A stretch of 64,000 bases of DNA from Enoplolaimus lenunculus. Taxonomy: Eukaryota > Nematoda > Enoplea > Enoplida > Thoracostomopsidae. The notes under the pieces are model-generated. The model ran no database searches. It was given only the letters and a program-made list of their open reading frames with translations, and was not told where the DNA came from. The translations under genes and the position numbers were made by a program. Each line of letters opens with the position of its first letter. The first letter of the stretch is position 1. The stretch covers positions 1 to 64,000 of the forward strand of contig JASANG010002523.1 in assembly GCA_030248215.1 (NCBI GenBank), in the 5' to 3' direction. Of the stretch, positions 13,201-23,432 are shown piece by piece.

Positions 13201-16200
13201 ATCACGACTTGAATTTCACAAATCATGGAAAGTCATCTATCACGACTTGAATTTCACAAATCATGGAAAGTCATCTATCACGACTTGAATTTCACAAATC
13301 ATGGAAAGTCATCTATCACGACTTGAATTTCACAAATCATGGAAAGTCATCTATCACGACTTGAATTTCACAAATCATGGAAAGTCATCTATCACGACTT
13401 GAATTTCACAAATCATGGAAAGTCATCTATCACGACTTGAATTTCACAAATCATGGAAAGTCATCTATCACGACTTGAATTTCACAAATCATGGAAAGTC
13501 ATCTATCACGACTTGAATTTCACAAATCATGGAAAGTCATCTATCACGACTTGAATTTCACAAATCATGGAAAGTCATCTATCACGACTTGAATTTCACA
13601 AATCATGGAAAGTCATCTATCACGACTTGAATTTCACAAATCATGGAAAGTCATCTATCACGACTTGAATTTCACAAATCATGGAAAGTCATCTATCACG
13701 ACTTGAATTTCACCAATCATGGAAAGTCATCTATCACGACTTGAATTTCACAAATCATGGAAAGTCATCTATCACGACTTGAATTTCACAAATCATGGAA
13801 AGTCATCTATCACGACTTGAATTTCACAAATCATGGAAAGTCATCTATCACGACTTGAATTTCACAAATCATGGAAAGTCATCTATCACGACTTGAATTT
13901 CACAAATCATGGAAAGTCATCTATCACGACTTGAATTTCACAAATCATGGAAAGTCATCTATAAAGACTTGATATTTCACAAAACACGACTTGAATTTCA
14001 CAAATCATGGAAAGTCATCTATCACGACTTGAATTTCACAAATCATGGAAAGTCATCTATCACGACTTGAATTTCACAAATCATGGAAAGTCATCTATCA
14101 CGACTTGAATTTCACAAATCATGGAAAGTCATCTATCACGACTTGAATTTCACAAATCATGGAAAGTCATCTATCACGACTTGAATTTCACAAATCATGG
14201 AAAGTCATCTATCACGACTTTATACGTAATTTCACAATCATGGAAACCATCTATCACGACTTGAATTTCACAAATCATGGAAAGTCATCTATCACGACTT
14301 GAATTTCACAAATCATGGAAAGTCATCTATCACGACTTGAATTTCACAAATCATGGAAAGTCATCTATCACGACTTGAATTTCACAAATCATGGAAAGTC
14401 ATCTATCACGACTTGAATTTCACAAATCATGGAAAGTCATCTATCACGACTTGAATTTCACAAATCATGGAAAGTCATCTATCACGACTTGAATTTCACA
14501 AATCATGGAAAGTCATCTATCACGACTTGAATTTCACAAATCATGGAAAGTCATCTATCACGACTTGAATTTCACAAATCATGGAAAGTCATCTATAGCG
14601 ACGACTTGAATTTCACAAATCATGGAAAGTCATCTATCACGACTTGAATTTCACAAATCATGGAAAGTCATCTATCACGACTTGAATTTCACAAATCATG
14701 GAAAGTCATCTATCACGACTTGAATTTCACAAATCATGGAAAGTCATCTATCACGACTTGAATTTCACAAATCATGGAAAGTCATCTATCACGACTTGAA
14801 TTTCACAAATCATGGAAAGTCATCTATCACGACTTGAATTTCACAAATCATGGAAAGTCATCTATCACGACTTGAATTTCACAAATCATGGAAAGTCATC
14901 TATCACGACTTGAATTTCACAAATCATGGAAAGTCATCTATCACGACTTGAATTTCACAAATCATGGAAAGTCATCTATCACGACTTGATTTCCTCTAAT
15001 TTCACAAATCATGGAAAGTCATCTATCACGACTTGAATTTCACAAATCATGGAAAGTCATCTATCACGACTTGAATTTCACAAATCATGGAAAGTCATCT
15101 ATCACGACTTGAATTTCACAAATCATGGAAAGTCATCTATCACGACTTGAATTTCACAAATCATGGAAAGTCATCTATCACGACTTGAATTTCACAAATC
15201 ATGGAAACGTCATCACGACTTGAATTTCACAAATCATGGAAAGTCATCTATCACGACTTGAATTTCACAAATCATGGAAAGTCATCTATCACGACTTGAA
15301 TTTCACAAATCATGGAAAGTCATCTATCACGACTTGAATTTCACAAATCATGGAAAGTCATCTATCACGACTTGAATTTCACAAATCATGGAAAGTCATC
15401 TATCACGACTTGAATTTCACAAATCATGGAAAGTCATCTATCACGACTTGAATTTCACAAATCATGGAAAGTCATCTATCACGACTTGAATTTCACAAAT
15501 CATGGAAAGTCATCTATCACGACTTGAATTTCACAAATCATGGAAAGTCATCTATCACGACTTGAATTTCACAAATCATGGAAAGTCATCTATCACGACT
15601 TGAATTTCACAAATCATGGAAAGTCATCTATCACGACTTGAATTTCACAAATCATGGACAAGTGATTACAAATTTAAATAAAATATATCACTAAAAGGAA
15701 CAAGATATAATTAAGAATCACCAGGGCCAAACTGGCACTACTGTTTTGTAGGGTTTCTTTCTCAAGGCTTGTGGAATTTTCGATGCTTGTGGAACTCTCA
15801 AGGCTCGGGAATTCTCAATGCTCGGGAATTCTCAAGGCTTGTGTAATTCTTAAGGCTCGCGAATTCTCAAGGCTTGTGGAATTCTCAAGACTCGGGAATT
15901 CTCAAGGCTTGTGGAATTCTCAAGGCTCGGGAATTCTCAAGGCTTGTGAAATTCTCAAGGCTCGGGAATTCTGAATGTTCGGGAATTCTCAAGGCTCGGG
16001 AATTCTTAGGGCTTGCGGAATTGTCACGGCTCGGGAATTCTCAAGGCTCGAAAAATAACTTACAAGGCGAGACGACATAAAGCCACATAAGTTAACTCGA
16101 CTGATGTGACATGTTCGAAAAAAATCATTAAATTCAATTTGACCCGCGCTGTACTATTTAAATAATCCGGAACAATTGTTCTAATTTTGCTGACATCATC

Positions 16201-19200
16201 CGACTATACCCACGTCATTAATCTACAATGACGTCATCATTATACAAAAATATATACTACCGAAATTTCCCACGAAATGACGTAACAATAAGACATAACC
16301 CACATGTTAGTGGTCAGCAACGTAAAACTGGCACACTCAAAAACTTGAATTCTGGCTACGTCGCCGTTCCCTGTGCCCAACTTTTGCTAAACAATGACGG
16401 TGTAACGTGAATGACGTGAACGTGTTCTTTACAACATGTGTTGCTTTATTCACGTCTAGCCAGTGACACTGCGTCGTGACGTGGCCAAATTAGCGAGCGA
16501 TGCGTGACCTAATCATGGAGTGACGCGTGGATTAGCGAACGATACGTGGGCCAATGATGTAGTGACAACGAGTTGCGTAGGCGATGAACTGGTATATAAA
16601 CTGAAAACACTTGAGTTTTTGTGATTCATGATTAGACTGGGTGTTCTACCGGTTTTCGTGACTTTTGACCATAGGAGCATGGTGATTTTGTCGCGTAATA
16701 AACTGTATATTAACCTGTTTACGTTACACTATCGTTAACTTTACTCAGGTTTTATCTGTTATAAGTGTGAAGTCTGTTTTACAATGGTGACGGTTCGCTT
16801 TAACTGAAAGAAATTCAAGTACAGCGGTCTACTTAAATTTAAATGTCAACAAACCTTTGAATTGATCTCGGTGAATCCGATTTTTTGACATTTTTGAACG
16901 TACATTTCGCGGGATTTTGTACTATTGTTCGTCAACAATATTACTTTCTTGCCCTGAAATTAAATGTTCTATAACAAATTTGTTTATGTCATTTAATAAC
17001 GTTCTGGTTCACATACTTGTCATTGGTTGAGTTGTGGTTATTCTCAATCTACAACAATACGTCGCCCGACAACTTGTCGCTTAACAGTGTTCTAAAGCCT
17101 ATGAATGAATCTAACTAAGCATAATCCTAAACGTAATCCTAAGCCTTAGCCAAAGCATAATAATGTGCGATGAATTGCCGAGTGAATAAAATTTCGGATT
17201 ACAAGTTGTCGGTCGACAAATTGTCGTGATACTGTTTATTTTGTGATACACACGTTGCAGGCTACAGGTCTGCCTCCGGCTCCGACAAAAAATCGGCCTC
17301 CGGCTCCGGTACGTTTCACATCCTGTTGCACCCTGACTCGTTGGGACCAAACCTGTACTGTATAAGTTACGAAACCGTCGTACTCATAACAACGGAACGC
17401 TACAAAACCGATAGTTTGATCACGAAACTACGCTTATCAATGAATTTAGGTTTAGACTTACTGCTACAACATCAATACCAGATTGTAGACCTTGAATCAT
17501 TCCGAAACACCGACGAGAAGGGTGAGAAACAAACTAAGGCGTTTACGAAAACTTTGCTGCCGATGCAGTGGGGTCTGAACCGACGCCGTATTATCACGTA
17601 ACCTATCGATTAGCATTTGGGGCAAACATGCCACTGGTGCATTGAATTATATCAAACCCCCCCTGCGCCACCGTGTAGATATACAGAATGGGTAGCAGTT
17701 GTCCGCACACTCCCAATCCCAAAGCCCTAATTAATATTTGTCCGGTGCTGACAATGCCATTTAATAACCAATATTTCCATCGCTTGTTCAAACTCAGCTT
17801 AAATTTCCCGTTTTCTTGTATACCGTTGCACCATTTAGATAATATTAATAAGGATAAAACTTATTTACTGATACGTATATAATTCATTATATATAATAGA
17901 TATATATATTATATGTATTATATATATTATATATATACCTGTTTGCACAGCCATGAAACAGCTTCAGGGGACCCAACAATGGGATTGTTTCCAAACCATA
18001 GAACGCCTAAAATACCAATCGTAGTAGAGCTACATGTATTGAGCGAAGCTCGGCCATACTTACGTTTTAATCAGTCTTGCTAAGCGTTTCAAACTTATAC
18101 AGCACAAGCGGATAGTTTGACCCACTTTACTTTCCAAATAATCTAATATGCAATTTAATTATTAGCTAAACTATTCATTGATCGCTTTTGGAGGTTCATA
18201 AACAACTTTTTTCAGAATTCTCGTACCCAAAAACCATTTAATACTGAATTTAAATTGCTTGTAACCCTAATAATTAGTGAAATACAGTGACATGTCCTAA
18301 TTGAGGCTTAACCAATTATGCAAATTACCCTGTAGCTAATTTCTACCTTCGAGTGCAAACCATAAAACGCTTCGCCGAAGCTCCGAGCTTCGCTCAACAA
18401 TAATATTCTGTTTAAACCGCAGTCTACTAGGGTTCAACCGGAATTCTGATTCCAATTAGAATTCCGCTTTAAATCCGGTTCCAATTCCGATTGCAGGTAT
18501 GGTCAGAATTGGAATCGTAATTTTTTCAGCATATATAATTCATATTATTTACATTAAGCTTCATAACAACCTGTGCTTAAATCAATTATTCTCACGGGCG
18601 ATTTATTAAAGTTATGCCTACTCTGATTAAGCATCCAAATTCAAATCATCTTAGGTTAACGCGTAAACGTTTCTGTAACAGCTACGAGCAATATCTATGC
18701 GTTGCAAATCGTTTGAATATTCGGCGTTCACAATAAAATTGTCAACGGTGCCATATAAGCTTTTGCAGTGCATGTCCTACTCCAGTTTATTTTGAAAATC
18801 AAAGCATAGCGTCAATCAAAGAGCATTTTCTATATGACACTTGGGTTTGCAAATTCGCTCTTGTACACTTTCCTCCAACATTTAAAATTAACGCTTAGGC
18901 TTAGGCTCAAGCTTAATTTTTGGTTTAGGATGTAGCAATGATTTAGGCAAACATTTTGATCAACATAAAACCGATGCCTGAGTCTAAGCCTGTGAGGAAC
19001 AAGTATATAAGATCCAGGCCAATGTAAAGATCAGCGGCGGAACGTTTTTCTGTTGGACTAGAGTAGAGTAAGCTTAAGCTTTAGACTAATTTTTTTTGCT
19101 TAGTTTAGGCTTAGGCTAAGGAATAAACTCATTCTTACACTTAGGCTTAGGATTTGACTTAGAAATATGCTTATAATACTGTTCCGCACCTGTTCTTTAC

Positions 19201-19300
19201 ATTGGCCCATCATAGTTTTACCGTCACAGTCAAGCAGAAACGTATCAACGCGATCAACTAACGATTTCCATGAGCTTTTGTTCAGCAGTTCACAAGCCAT
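4116..19300 (-). CDS. PGP: HAD phosphatase, phosphoglycolate/pyridoxal phosphatase family (8 exons)
   Basis: A cytosolic C2-type HAD phosphatase that hydrolyses small phosphometabolites such as 2-phosphoglycolate or pyridoxal phosphate. Exons on the minus strand: 19300-19222, 18006-17939, 16953-16855, 10715-10575, 9819-9757, 8451-8301, 5974-5830, 4281-4116. All join in phase to about 303 residues (human PGP is about 320). Motif I is DCDGV (Asp24 nucleophile, Asp26 acid/base), motif II is TNNS (57-60), motif III is the Lys of GKPS (Lys223), and motif IV is GDRCNTD (247-253). The cap contains GFDGHFSY and ends before PGTGCLV. TNNSTKSR is closer to PGP than to PDXP, which has SNNS, but the substrate cannot be settled from sequence. 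ATG at 19300 (MACELL) is preferred; in-frame ATGs at 19318 and 19327 would add 6 or 9 residues. Exon recognition is by family similarity and splice phase, without a transcript. Confidence 0.93.
4366..4762. mobile_element. inverted-repeat element with CAAGAGTRTGCAA ends
   Basis: ACAAGAGTATGCAACTTACC at the left and TGCACTCTTG at the right, with an internal duplication (about 4625-4760) around TACACAGTTGCAGATATGCT. Related pieces occur at 44220-44515 and 61027-61085. In PGP intron 7 and just upstream of exon 8. Confidence 0.45.
5049..5220. mobile_element. MITE of the GGCCCATGTA family with TTAGGC-like core
   Basis: Ends TGCCCATGTATACAACAGGG / CCCTGTTCTATACATGGGTC, with 8-bp duplication TCGAATTG / TCGAATAG (7 of 8). 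Core of GCTTAGGCTTAG type. In PGP intron 7. Confidence 0.8.
5290..5600. mobile_element. degenerate MITE of the CAGGGTTC...GGAAC family
   Basis: Blocks of GGTTCCACCGGAATTC, TTCAATTCGTGTTCCTG and CAGTGGTTCCTGTTTC resemble the better copy at 26336-26704. Ends are not clear. Confidence 0.4.
5830..5974 (-). CDS. PGP: PGP-like exon 7 (HAD motif III and GD of motif IV)
   Basis: 145 nt; acceptor GTTTCCAG|GT, donor GATCG|GTAATC. Codes TGCLVKPVMEAS ... DVIMGKPSPVLFEYI ... RTVMVGDR, with the catalytic Lys of GKPSP and the first part of motif IV. Confidence 0.93.
6779..7808. mobile_element. expanded copy of the GGCCCATGTA family carrying a 36-bp hexamer array
   Basis: Ends GGAAAATGTAACGAAGAGGC and CCTGACCTTTACATGGGGCT flanked by a perfect 8-bp duplication CAGAAATG (6771-6778, 7809-7816). 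The interior (about 6829-7727) is some 22 copies of a 36-bp unit of six hexamers: CCTAAG, CCTAAG, CGTAAG, CGTAAG, AATGAG, CATATT. Because 36 is divisible by 3, both strands stay open for about 250 codons with a 12-residue period; I do not read this as protein. In PGP intron 6. Confidence 0.85.
8301..8451 (-). CDS. PGP: PGP-like exon 6 (cap domain, GC donor)
   Basis: 151 nt; acceptor TTTTCAG|GTC. Codes VKAVVIGFDGHFSYPKI ... KFVVPG, the core of the cap domain. The only donor that gives the family sequence VPGTGCLV with exon 7 is CCCG|GCAAGT, so the intron appears to be GC-AG; the rest of the donor matches consensus well. Confidence 0.9.
8648..9767. repeat. 35-bp minisatellite (~32 copies) carrying the PGP exon 5 donor site
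   Basis: Plus-strand unit AAACTCATGTTTTGATTTAA then ATTTACCTGTTCATC. On the minus strand each unit holds TTTGATGAACAG|GTAAATTT, the end of exon 5 with its 5' splice site. Units far from the exon (8648-9000) are nearly identical; those next to it vary at two or three positions. Confidence 0.95.
9757..9819 (-). CDS. PGP: PGP-like exon 5 (its end seeds the 35-bp array)
   Basis: 63 nt, 21 codons, phase 0 at both ends; acceptor TTTTGCAG|CCG, donor GAACAG|GTAAAT. Codes PDHFADYTSEDLLHEVPFDEQ, filling the gap between the GVG end of exon 4 and the VKAVVIGFD start of exon 6, as in human PGP. The last bases of this exon and its donor are repeated about 32 times downstream in the intron. No longer open frame covers it; it was found by phase and family spacing. 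Confidence 0.88.
9925..10097. mobile_element. hAT-like MITE, CAATGGCGGATCC ends
   Basis: Ends CAATGGCGGATCC / GGATCCGCCACTG with a perfect 8-bp duplication CCGGCTTT (9917-9924, 10098-10105). Internally GC-rich (GGGGGGGCC, GGCCCCCC foldback). In PGP intron 4, about 100 bp upstream of exon 5. Confidence 0.85.
10575..10715 (-). CDS. PGP: PGP-like exon 4
   Basis: 141 nt, 47 codons, phase 0 at both ends; acceptor ACGTAATAG|GAT, donor GGG|GTAAGG. Codes DDIITTSAIVADYL ... VYIIGSAGIKNELDAVGI, matching the family segment around the VxGSxxLxxELxxxG motif. Confidence 0.93.
11690..11860. mobile_element. relic with TTAGGC-like hexamer core
   Basis: GGCGCCTGTTTACTAAGCAT ... GCCTAAACCTAAGTTTAAAG ... CAGTGGGAAGGCGCC. 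An outer GGCGCC pair and the hexamer core resemble the GGCCCATGTA family but the ends are poor. Confidence 0.35.
11935..12215. repeat. A-rich low-complexity repeat
   Basis: Irregular repeats of AAATAAAAGTAAACAAATAA and GTGATAAAAAT. The apparent Phe/Tyr/Leu-rich frames on the minus strand are a by-product of the composition. Confidence 0.8.
12226..12723 (-). pseudogene. unrecognised open segment inside PGP intron 3
   Basis: One minus-strand frame runs from 12723 to 12226 with a single in-frame TGA near 12538. The upstream part includes MSVPIVDLRETRARN; the downstream part includes SVKLDLLFKAGERKIAAKIE and VVRTLLVEIYRTHC. Its GC content is much above the flanking A-rich repeat. It could be a retrocopy, a nested gene exon or an old insertion; I recognise no domain. 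Confidence 0.3.
13077..15658. repeat. 38-bp minisatellite, about 68 copies, nearly identical
   Basis: Unit AAAGTCATCTATCACGACTT then GAATTTCACAAATCATGG. Almost all units are identical; irregular units lie near 13962, 14220, 14597, 14990 and 15208. In PGP intron 3. No spacers, no coding content. Confidence 0.97.
15761..16050. repeat. 17-bp minisatellite, about 17 copies
   Basis: Unit CTCAAGGCTCGGGAATT alternating with CTCAAGGCTTGTGGAATT, with some decay. Short Leu/Lys/Ala/Arg-rich frames across it are not genes. Confidence 0.9.
16401..16728. mobile_element. possible old solo LTR
   Basis: A TG...CA segment of about 330 bp with inverted ends TGTAACG / CGTTACA, a TATA-like GGTATATAAA in the middle and AATAAA about 25 bp from the end, as in an LTR. 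No flanking duplication was seen and there is no internal region. It may instead be a non-LTR repeat. Broken or solo; age unknown. Confidence 0.35.
16855..16953 (-). CDS. PGP: PGP-like exon 3 (HAD motif II)
   Basis: 99 nt, 33 codons, phase 0 at both ends; acceptor TTTCAG|GGC, donor AAG|GTTTGT. Codes GKKVILLTNNSTKSREMY... with the motif II Thr/Asn-Asn-Ser. Confidence 0.92.
17230..17336. mobile_element. short relic of a CTCCGG-rich MITE
   Basis: GGTCTGCCTCCGGCTCCG and TCCTGTTGCACCCTGAC; the same motif set is at 19590-19975, 20425-20460, 22480-22550 and 29650-29860. Right end resembles the CACCCTG end of hAT-like families. Confidence 0.4.
17878..17938. repeat. TA-rich microsatellite abutting the PGP exon 2 donor
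   Basis: ATATATTATATATATA-type run that ends directly at the exon 2 donor GTATATAT. Confidence 0.85.
17939..18006 (-). CDS. PGP: PGP-like exon 2
   Basis: 68 nt; acceptor ...ATTTTAG|GC completes Gly27 and continues VLWFGNNPIVGSPEAVSW, the conserved segment after motif I. The donor CAG|GTATAT leads straight into a TA microsatellite. A GAGCGAAGC-family element starts a few bases upstream of the acceptor and supplies most of the 3' end of intron 1. Confidence 0.9.
18010..18398. mobile_element. GAGCGAAGC-family inverted-repeat element
   Basis: Starts ATACCAATCGTAGTAG, then TATTGAGCGAAGCTCGG, and ends CCGAGCTTCGCTCAA. Internal similarity to 59163-59525 (ATTCATTGATCGCTTTTGGA / ATTCATTTATCGGTTTTTGA; AAACGCTTCG). 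It begins about 3-5 bp from the acceptor of PGP exon 2. Confidence 0.65.
19012..19208. mobile_element. MITE of the GGCCCATGTA family with TTAGGC-like core
   Basis: Ends GGCCAATGTAAAGATC / GTTCTTTACATTGGCC and a GCTTAGGATTTGAC / TTAGGCTTAGGC core. No clear target duplication. It ends 14 bp from PGP exon 1. Confidence 0.7.
19222..19300 (-). CDS. PGP: PGP-like exon 1 (start codon, HAD motif I)
   Basis: Codes MACELL... to DCD plus the first base of Gly27, then the donor G|GTAAAA. The stretch VDRVDTFLLDCDG matches the family N-terminus just before the catalytic DxD. The 3' end lies 14 bp from a TTAGGC-core transposon (about 19012-19208) in intron 1. Confidence 0.9.
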
Positions 19301-21085
19301 TGTTAAACCCTTTTGCATGTGCGACATACAATATTTTATTAATTTTAAATTAATACGTTTAAGTTTACGTTTGTGAACTATTTATATTCTTACGAGAAAA
19401 GAATGAGAAAAGAATGAAGGTAAAGTACATGAAAGAATATACACAATGGTATAACCGGATATGTTTCACCGGAAATTCCGTTTGTATGCTTATTAGTTGT
19501 AAATCACGTACAGGCTTGGGCACCGAAAAAAACCAACGAAAAAAACGGTTTTTTACAGGTTCCAAATTCAACTGCACTTTACTAAAGCGACAATGGCTCC
19601 TCAGAGGCGGATGCAAGGCGAGCATACTGGGATCCGGCAAAAAATCGATCTCTGGCTCCGACAGAATTTCTGCCGGAGGTTCCGTCAATTTCGGTAGCGA
19701 AACTATGCAAAGTTTCACAATATTTATTTGCTTTGTGCGGTTTCTTTCAGCTTTTGGTTTAATTACGAGGAACAAGTTGGCGAGATTTTGTTAAAAATAC
19801 GCGTGAAACCAACAGATTTAACAACACCTTGCAGATATTTGCTAAAATTAGCGAATTAAACATCATTTTAAGTACATAATTTCACCTCACCTTCAGCTTC
19901 CCCTTCGGCTCAATCTTCATCTCCGCCAAGTTATATTGACCTCCGGCTACGGTATTTTTCACCTCCGTTGCACCCTGCTTGTGTCCCTTCTCACCCCAGC
20001 AGTCTACGGTGCTAAAAAGAATGCTATACAAATGGTTTTCTAATCAACTCTACTATATATACTTCTTTAATCATGTTTCTCTTTGATGCAACATTTATTA
20101 CGGATATATGCAGCGTTTAGTTGGGAACCTATCAACTTCTGATTAATTTCATTTTTCACATATCAATAAAACTACAAATCCTGTTGACAGATTTGTTGCC
20201 GGATTCAATCCCTCAATTTTTGGTCACGTTAGCTGGCAATTGCGCCTCTTTAGGTATATGACAGCTCTGCAGTGTATGCAATATGCTTATCATCATATGT
20301 TGTCAAATGAATTGATAAAATAGTTATTTTATTCTCCAGCCCATGCTACGCTGAACGCCGTCCAACTGCCAGGGACAACAAACAGGCTGCTTTATGTGCA
20401 TACGTACATATATATTTATCAGGGTACAAGCGGAGGTCTGCCTCCGACTCCGGCAGTTTAACGTTTAAGCATAGGTTTTGGCTTAGGTACAGGCATCAAA
20501 GCTTTGGCTTATACCTAGAGCGTAGGATTAGGCTTGGCATAGGCTTACGTTTTGGTTTAGGATTGTGCTTACGGCTTAAGTAGGTTTGAGCTTAGCTCGG
20601 TTGTCAGTGGGACAACCGGGACAGTAAGATAGCCGCGACAACGGGACAGCCCGAACAGTGGAGCAGTTGGAACGGGGATAGCTGGCCCAATGTTACTTTT
20701 AGGAGCGTAACAGTAGATTAAAGCGTATTCCTAAGCCTAAGCTTAAGCGTTGCAAAACTGTGTTCCTAAGCCTAAGCAAAAAATATACTATACAATCTAA
20801 ACGTACAATTTTACAGACCAACCAGAAACCTGGACACCCCTAAAAGTAACATGGGCCCTAAAAATAAAATAGGCCCGCCTTCTTGTCAACTCTATTGTGC
20901 TAAACGCTCATTACTACATCAGATACCGACGAACATTAATAATCAGTACCATCATAATATAATATATAAATGAAAATAAGTTTTACATAAGTTGTAGTCG
21001 AACACTGCACATCGGATACTGATGATTCTTTATAGATTCACACCACACATTACCACAAACAAACAATAAACAATTAGGTGCATCC

Positions 21086-21288
21086 ACTGTATAGAACAAA
21101 ACCGAAACAGTAGCGTAAGCATATTCATAAGCCTAAGCGTAAGAATGAGCCTATATCTAAGCCTAAGCGTAAGCGTAAGAATGAGCCTATTCCTAAGCCT
21201 AAGCAAACAAAATAGTCTAAAACTTAAGTTTTACTCTATTACAGTCCCGCCGGAAAACGATCCGGCTCTGTTCTATACATGGGCCTTA
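21086..21288. mobile_element. MITE of the GGCCCATGTA family with TTAGGC-like core
   Basis: Left CACTGTATAGAACAAAACCG, right GGCTCTGTTCTATACATGGG; core of CCTAAGCGTAAGAATGAGCC type, the same hexamers as at 6829-7727. Confidence 0.65.
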
Positions 21289-22118
21289 GATACAATCCAA
21301 ATTTGTACACATTAATTCATTAGGGCAAATATCAAAGTAAATTCATGTATATATATATTTTTTACTTATATTCTCAAAAGTATTCCGCGTTTGTTCCATT
21401 TCATTAATGTTACTCGCAAGCCGAGTTTTACTTCCGCAGATGCGGCAGTTCGCTAGTTTGAAAACCTATTACTAACTAATGATAAAGTGCAACACAACGT
21501 TCGAGAATAAGTATGAGCCCGTGCGGTAGAACCTGAATTTTGAACTGTTATTCAGGTGATTAAAAAATCACTCCAAACGCCACAATTGCACACCGCAATC
21601 GCAGCGATTGTAACCAAACCGATATCTAAAAAACTTGCCAATTTGCCTCATATTAATATGTGCGCGCCCACTGCGAATGTTACGGTTCCGGTAAATTTCA
21701 ATTCCGGTTCCACCCTGCTTTAATAGGTAGGCCCTAATTGTTAACATGGGCCGAAAATTTATCAGTGAAAGACTTAAAATCAGCGTCATTTACCAACAAA
21801 AACGGACTGTAACAAATTAATCTCCTTCCTTCGTTAAAGTAAAATATATATGATCCCCTATTCCGTGTCTAACAAACTACACAGAGCGGGACTTTACCCA
21901 CGGGTCGAGTAAAGAATTTCAACAGCGAGTATACCCGCGGGTAAAAAAGTAACCGTTTTTACCCGAGCCAAACTTTTATGTTTTAAGGTACAAAACATAC
22001 GCTATTGTCTGTTGTATTTCTGGTTTACTTGCAGTCCAGTGCTTTATTTACGTTTACTGCGTAAAATTTAACGAAGAAACAACACAAAACTTCACTAAAG
22101 TGCAAAACACCGGGCCAT

Positions 22119-22260
22119 GTTTAGAACAGGGCCGGACCGCTTTCCGGTAGAGCCGTAATAGAGTCAGTTTAAGCTTTAGACTAACTTTTTTGCTTAGGCG
22201 TAGAGGCTTGGGCTTAGGCTTAGGCGTAGGAATATGGTTATACTACTGTTCCGGTCCTAA
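22119..22260. mobile_element. MITE of the GGCCCATGTA family, right end worn
   Basis: GGGCCATGTTTAGAACAGGG ... GGCTTAGGCTTAGGCG ... CTACTGTTCCGGTCC. Same order of blocks as 5049-5220. Confidence 0.6.
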
Positions 22261-23432
22261 AATACTTAGTGAAATTTTTTAATAGTTTTTCAAAAATGGT
22301 ATCATTCGATGCGTTTTACTTTAACTTTTGTTGCAATTTTAAGTAATAAATTGTTCGTGTTTTTTTTTGAGAAATACGCCTAAAACCAAAATTTTTGCAA
22401 ACACATATCACATGCGTATTTGCTAAATTTAGCGAATAACCATTATTTTAACTACCTAATTTCGCTTAACCTCTGTTTTCACCTCCGGCTTCTAGTTTTG
22501 TTGACCTCCAGCTCCAACTGTGGTATTTTTCACCTTCGGCTGCACCCTAATGCATTTAACTGGCTTCTTAACCTAAATACGCTTAGACTTAAAGTTTTAC
22601 ATTTAACGCAACACCAAAACCATCTTTGTCAAAAAATGTTTCCTGAAAGCTCAAACCGAAATTCATGTCAGATCGAATTGGAAAATGTGACAGTTTATAT
22701 CAGTTTTCAAATTAAACGTCTGAATTTCAATAATCAGCATTTGCAATATATTTGCCAACAAAACATATACAACAATGATTAATATTACATAAATAAACAA
22801 AGAGCTTGAATTATTCCAAACAGGGACACTGTTATACACTTGGGCGTACGTTCTCAACTGTGTATATAGCTCAACCCTAAGACACTAATGCAACTTGTTA
22901 CTAGGCTTACATTTCGACATAGCATTAGACACAGAAGTCTCAGAAGTTACGCTTAACCTAAGTTTTAAGCTTAGTATTATGTTTAATCATACTTACGATG
23001 TCTACAAGCATTCCATACACACAGACCGACTCCGTTTCAAAAACCGCTGCTCTCGGGCACCAAACCATGATTACATTTTGTGCCGGTACTTCCGCGGGTA
23101 AAAAAATGAAACATTCGCCTTTAAAACGCGTGAGACGGGTCAAAATATCTTTACCAGCTTACACCGCTGCATAATTGCGCTCAAGCATATAAAAAATAAA
23201 CAAAACATAAAATATACAATAAAAATTAAATTATAATAAACAATAATTAAATAGCGAAACATAAACATTACAGATGACAACAAACAATAATATAAATAAT
23301 TTTCAATTCGCTCAAATTGCATAGTTCAACACAAAACCCATCAATAACTTAACAACTAAGCAACAAAGTGTCTGGCCAGTCACCTTATGGTACGACAGTA
23401 ATTTCCCAAATCCCCCAATAAAATAAATTATG

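Larger units (their letters stand above)
19301..23430. other. 5' flank of the PGP-like gene, repeat-rich, no gene seen
   Basis: Contains CTCCGG-rich MITE relics (19590-19975, 20425-20460, 22480-22550) and hexamer-core elements (20689-20866, 21086-21288, 22119-22260). Also a degenerate GGGACAGC / GGGACAAC repeat at 20600-20685. Short frames of 60-136 codons on both strands match nothing I know. No clear core promoter was identified. Confidence 0.5.

Noticed and set aside
13077-15658. 38-bp repeat array as a CRISPR array or coding repeat
   Set aside because: No spacers; unit length is not a multiple of 3 and no frame persists.
17603-17791. Minus-strand 62-residue frame as a PGP exon
   Set aside because: Lies between exons 2 and 3 but does not match the family, and exons 2 and 3 already join in phase.
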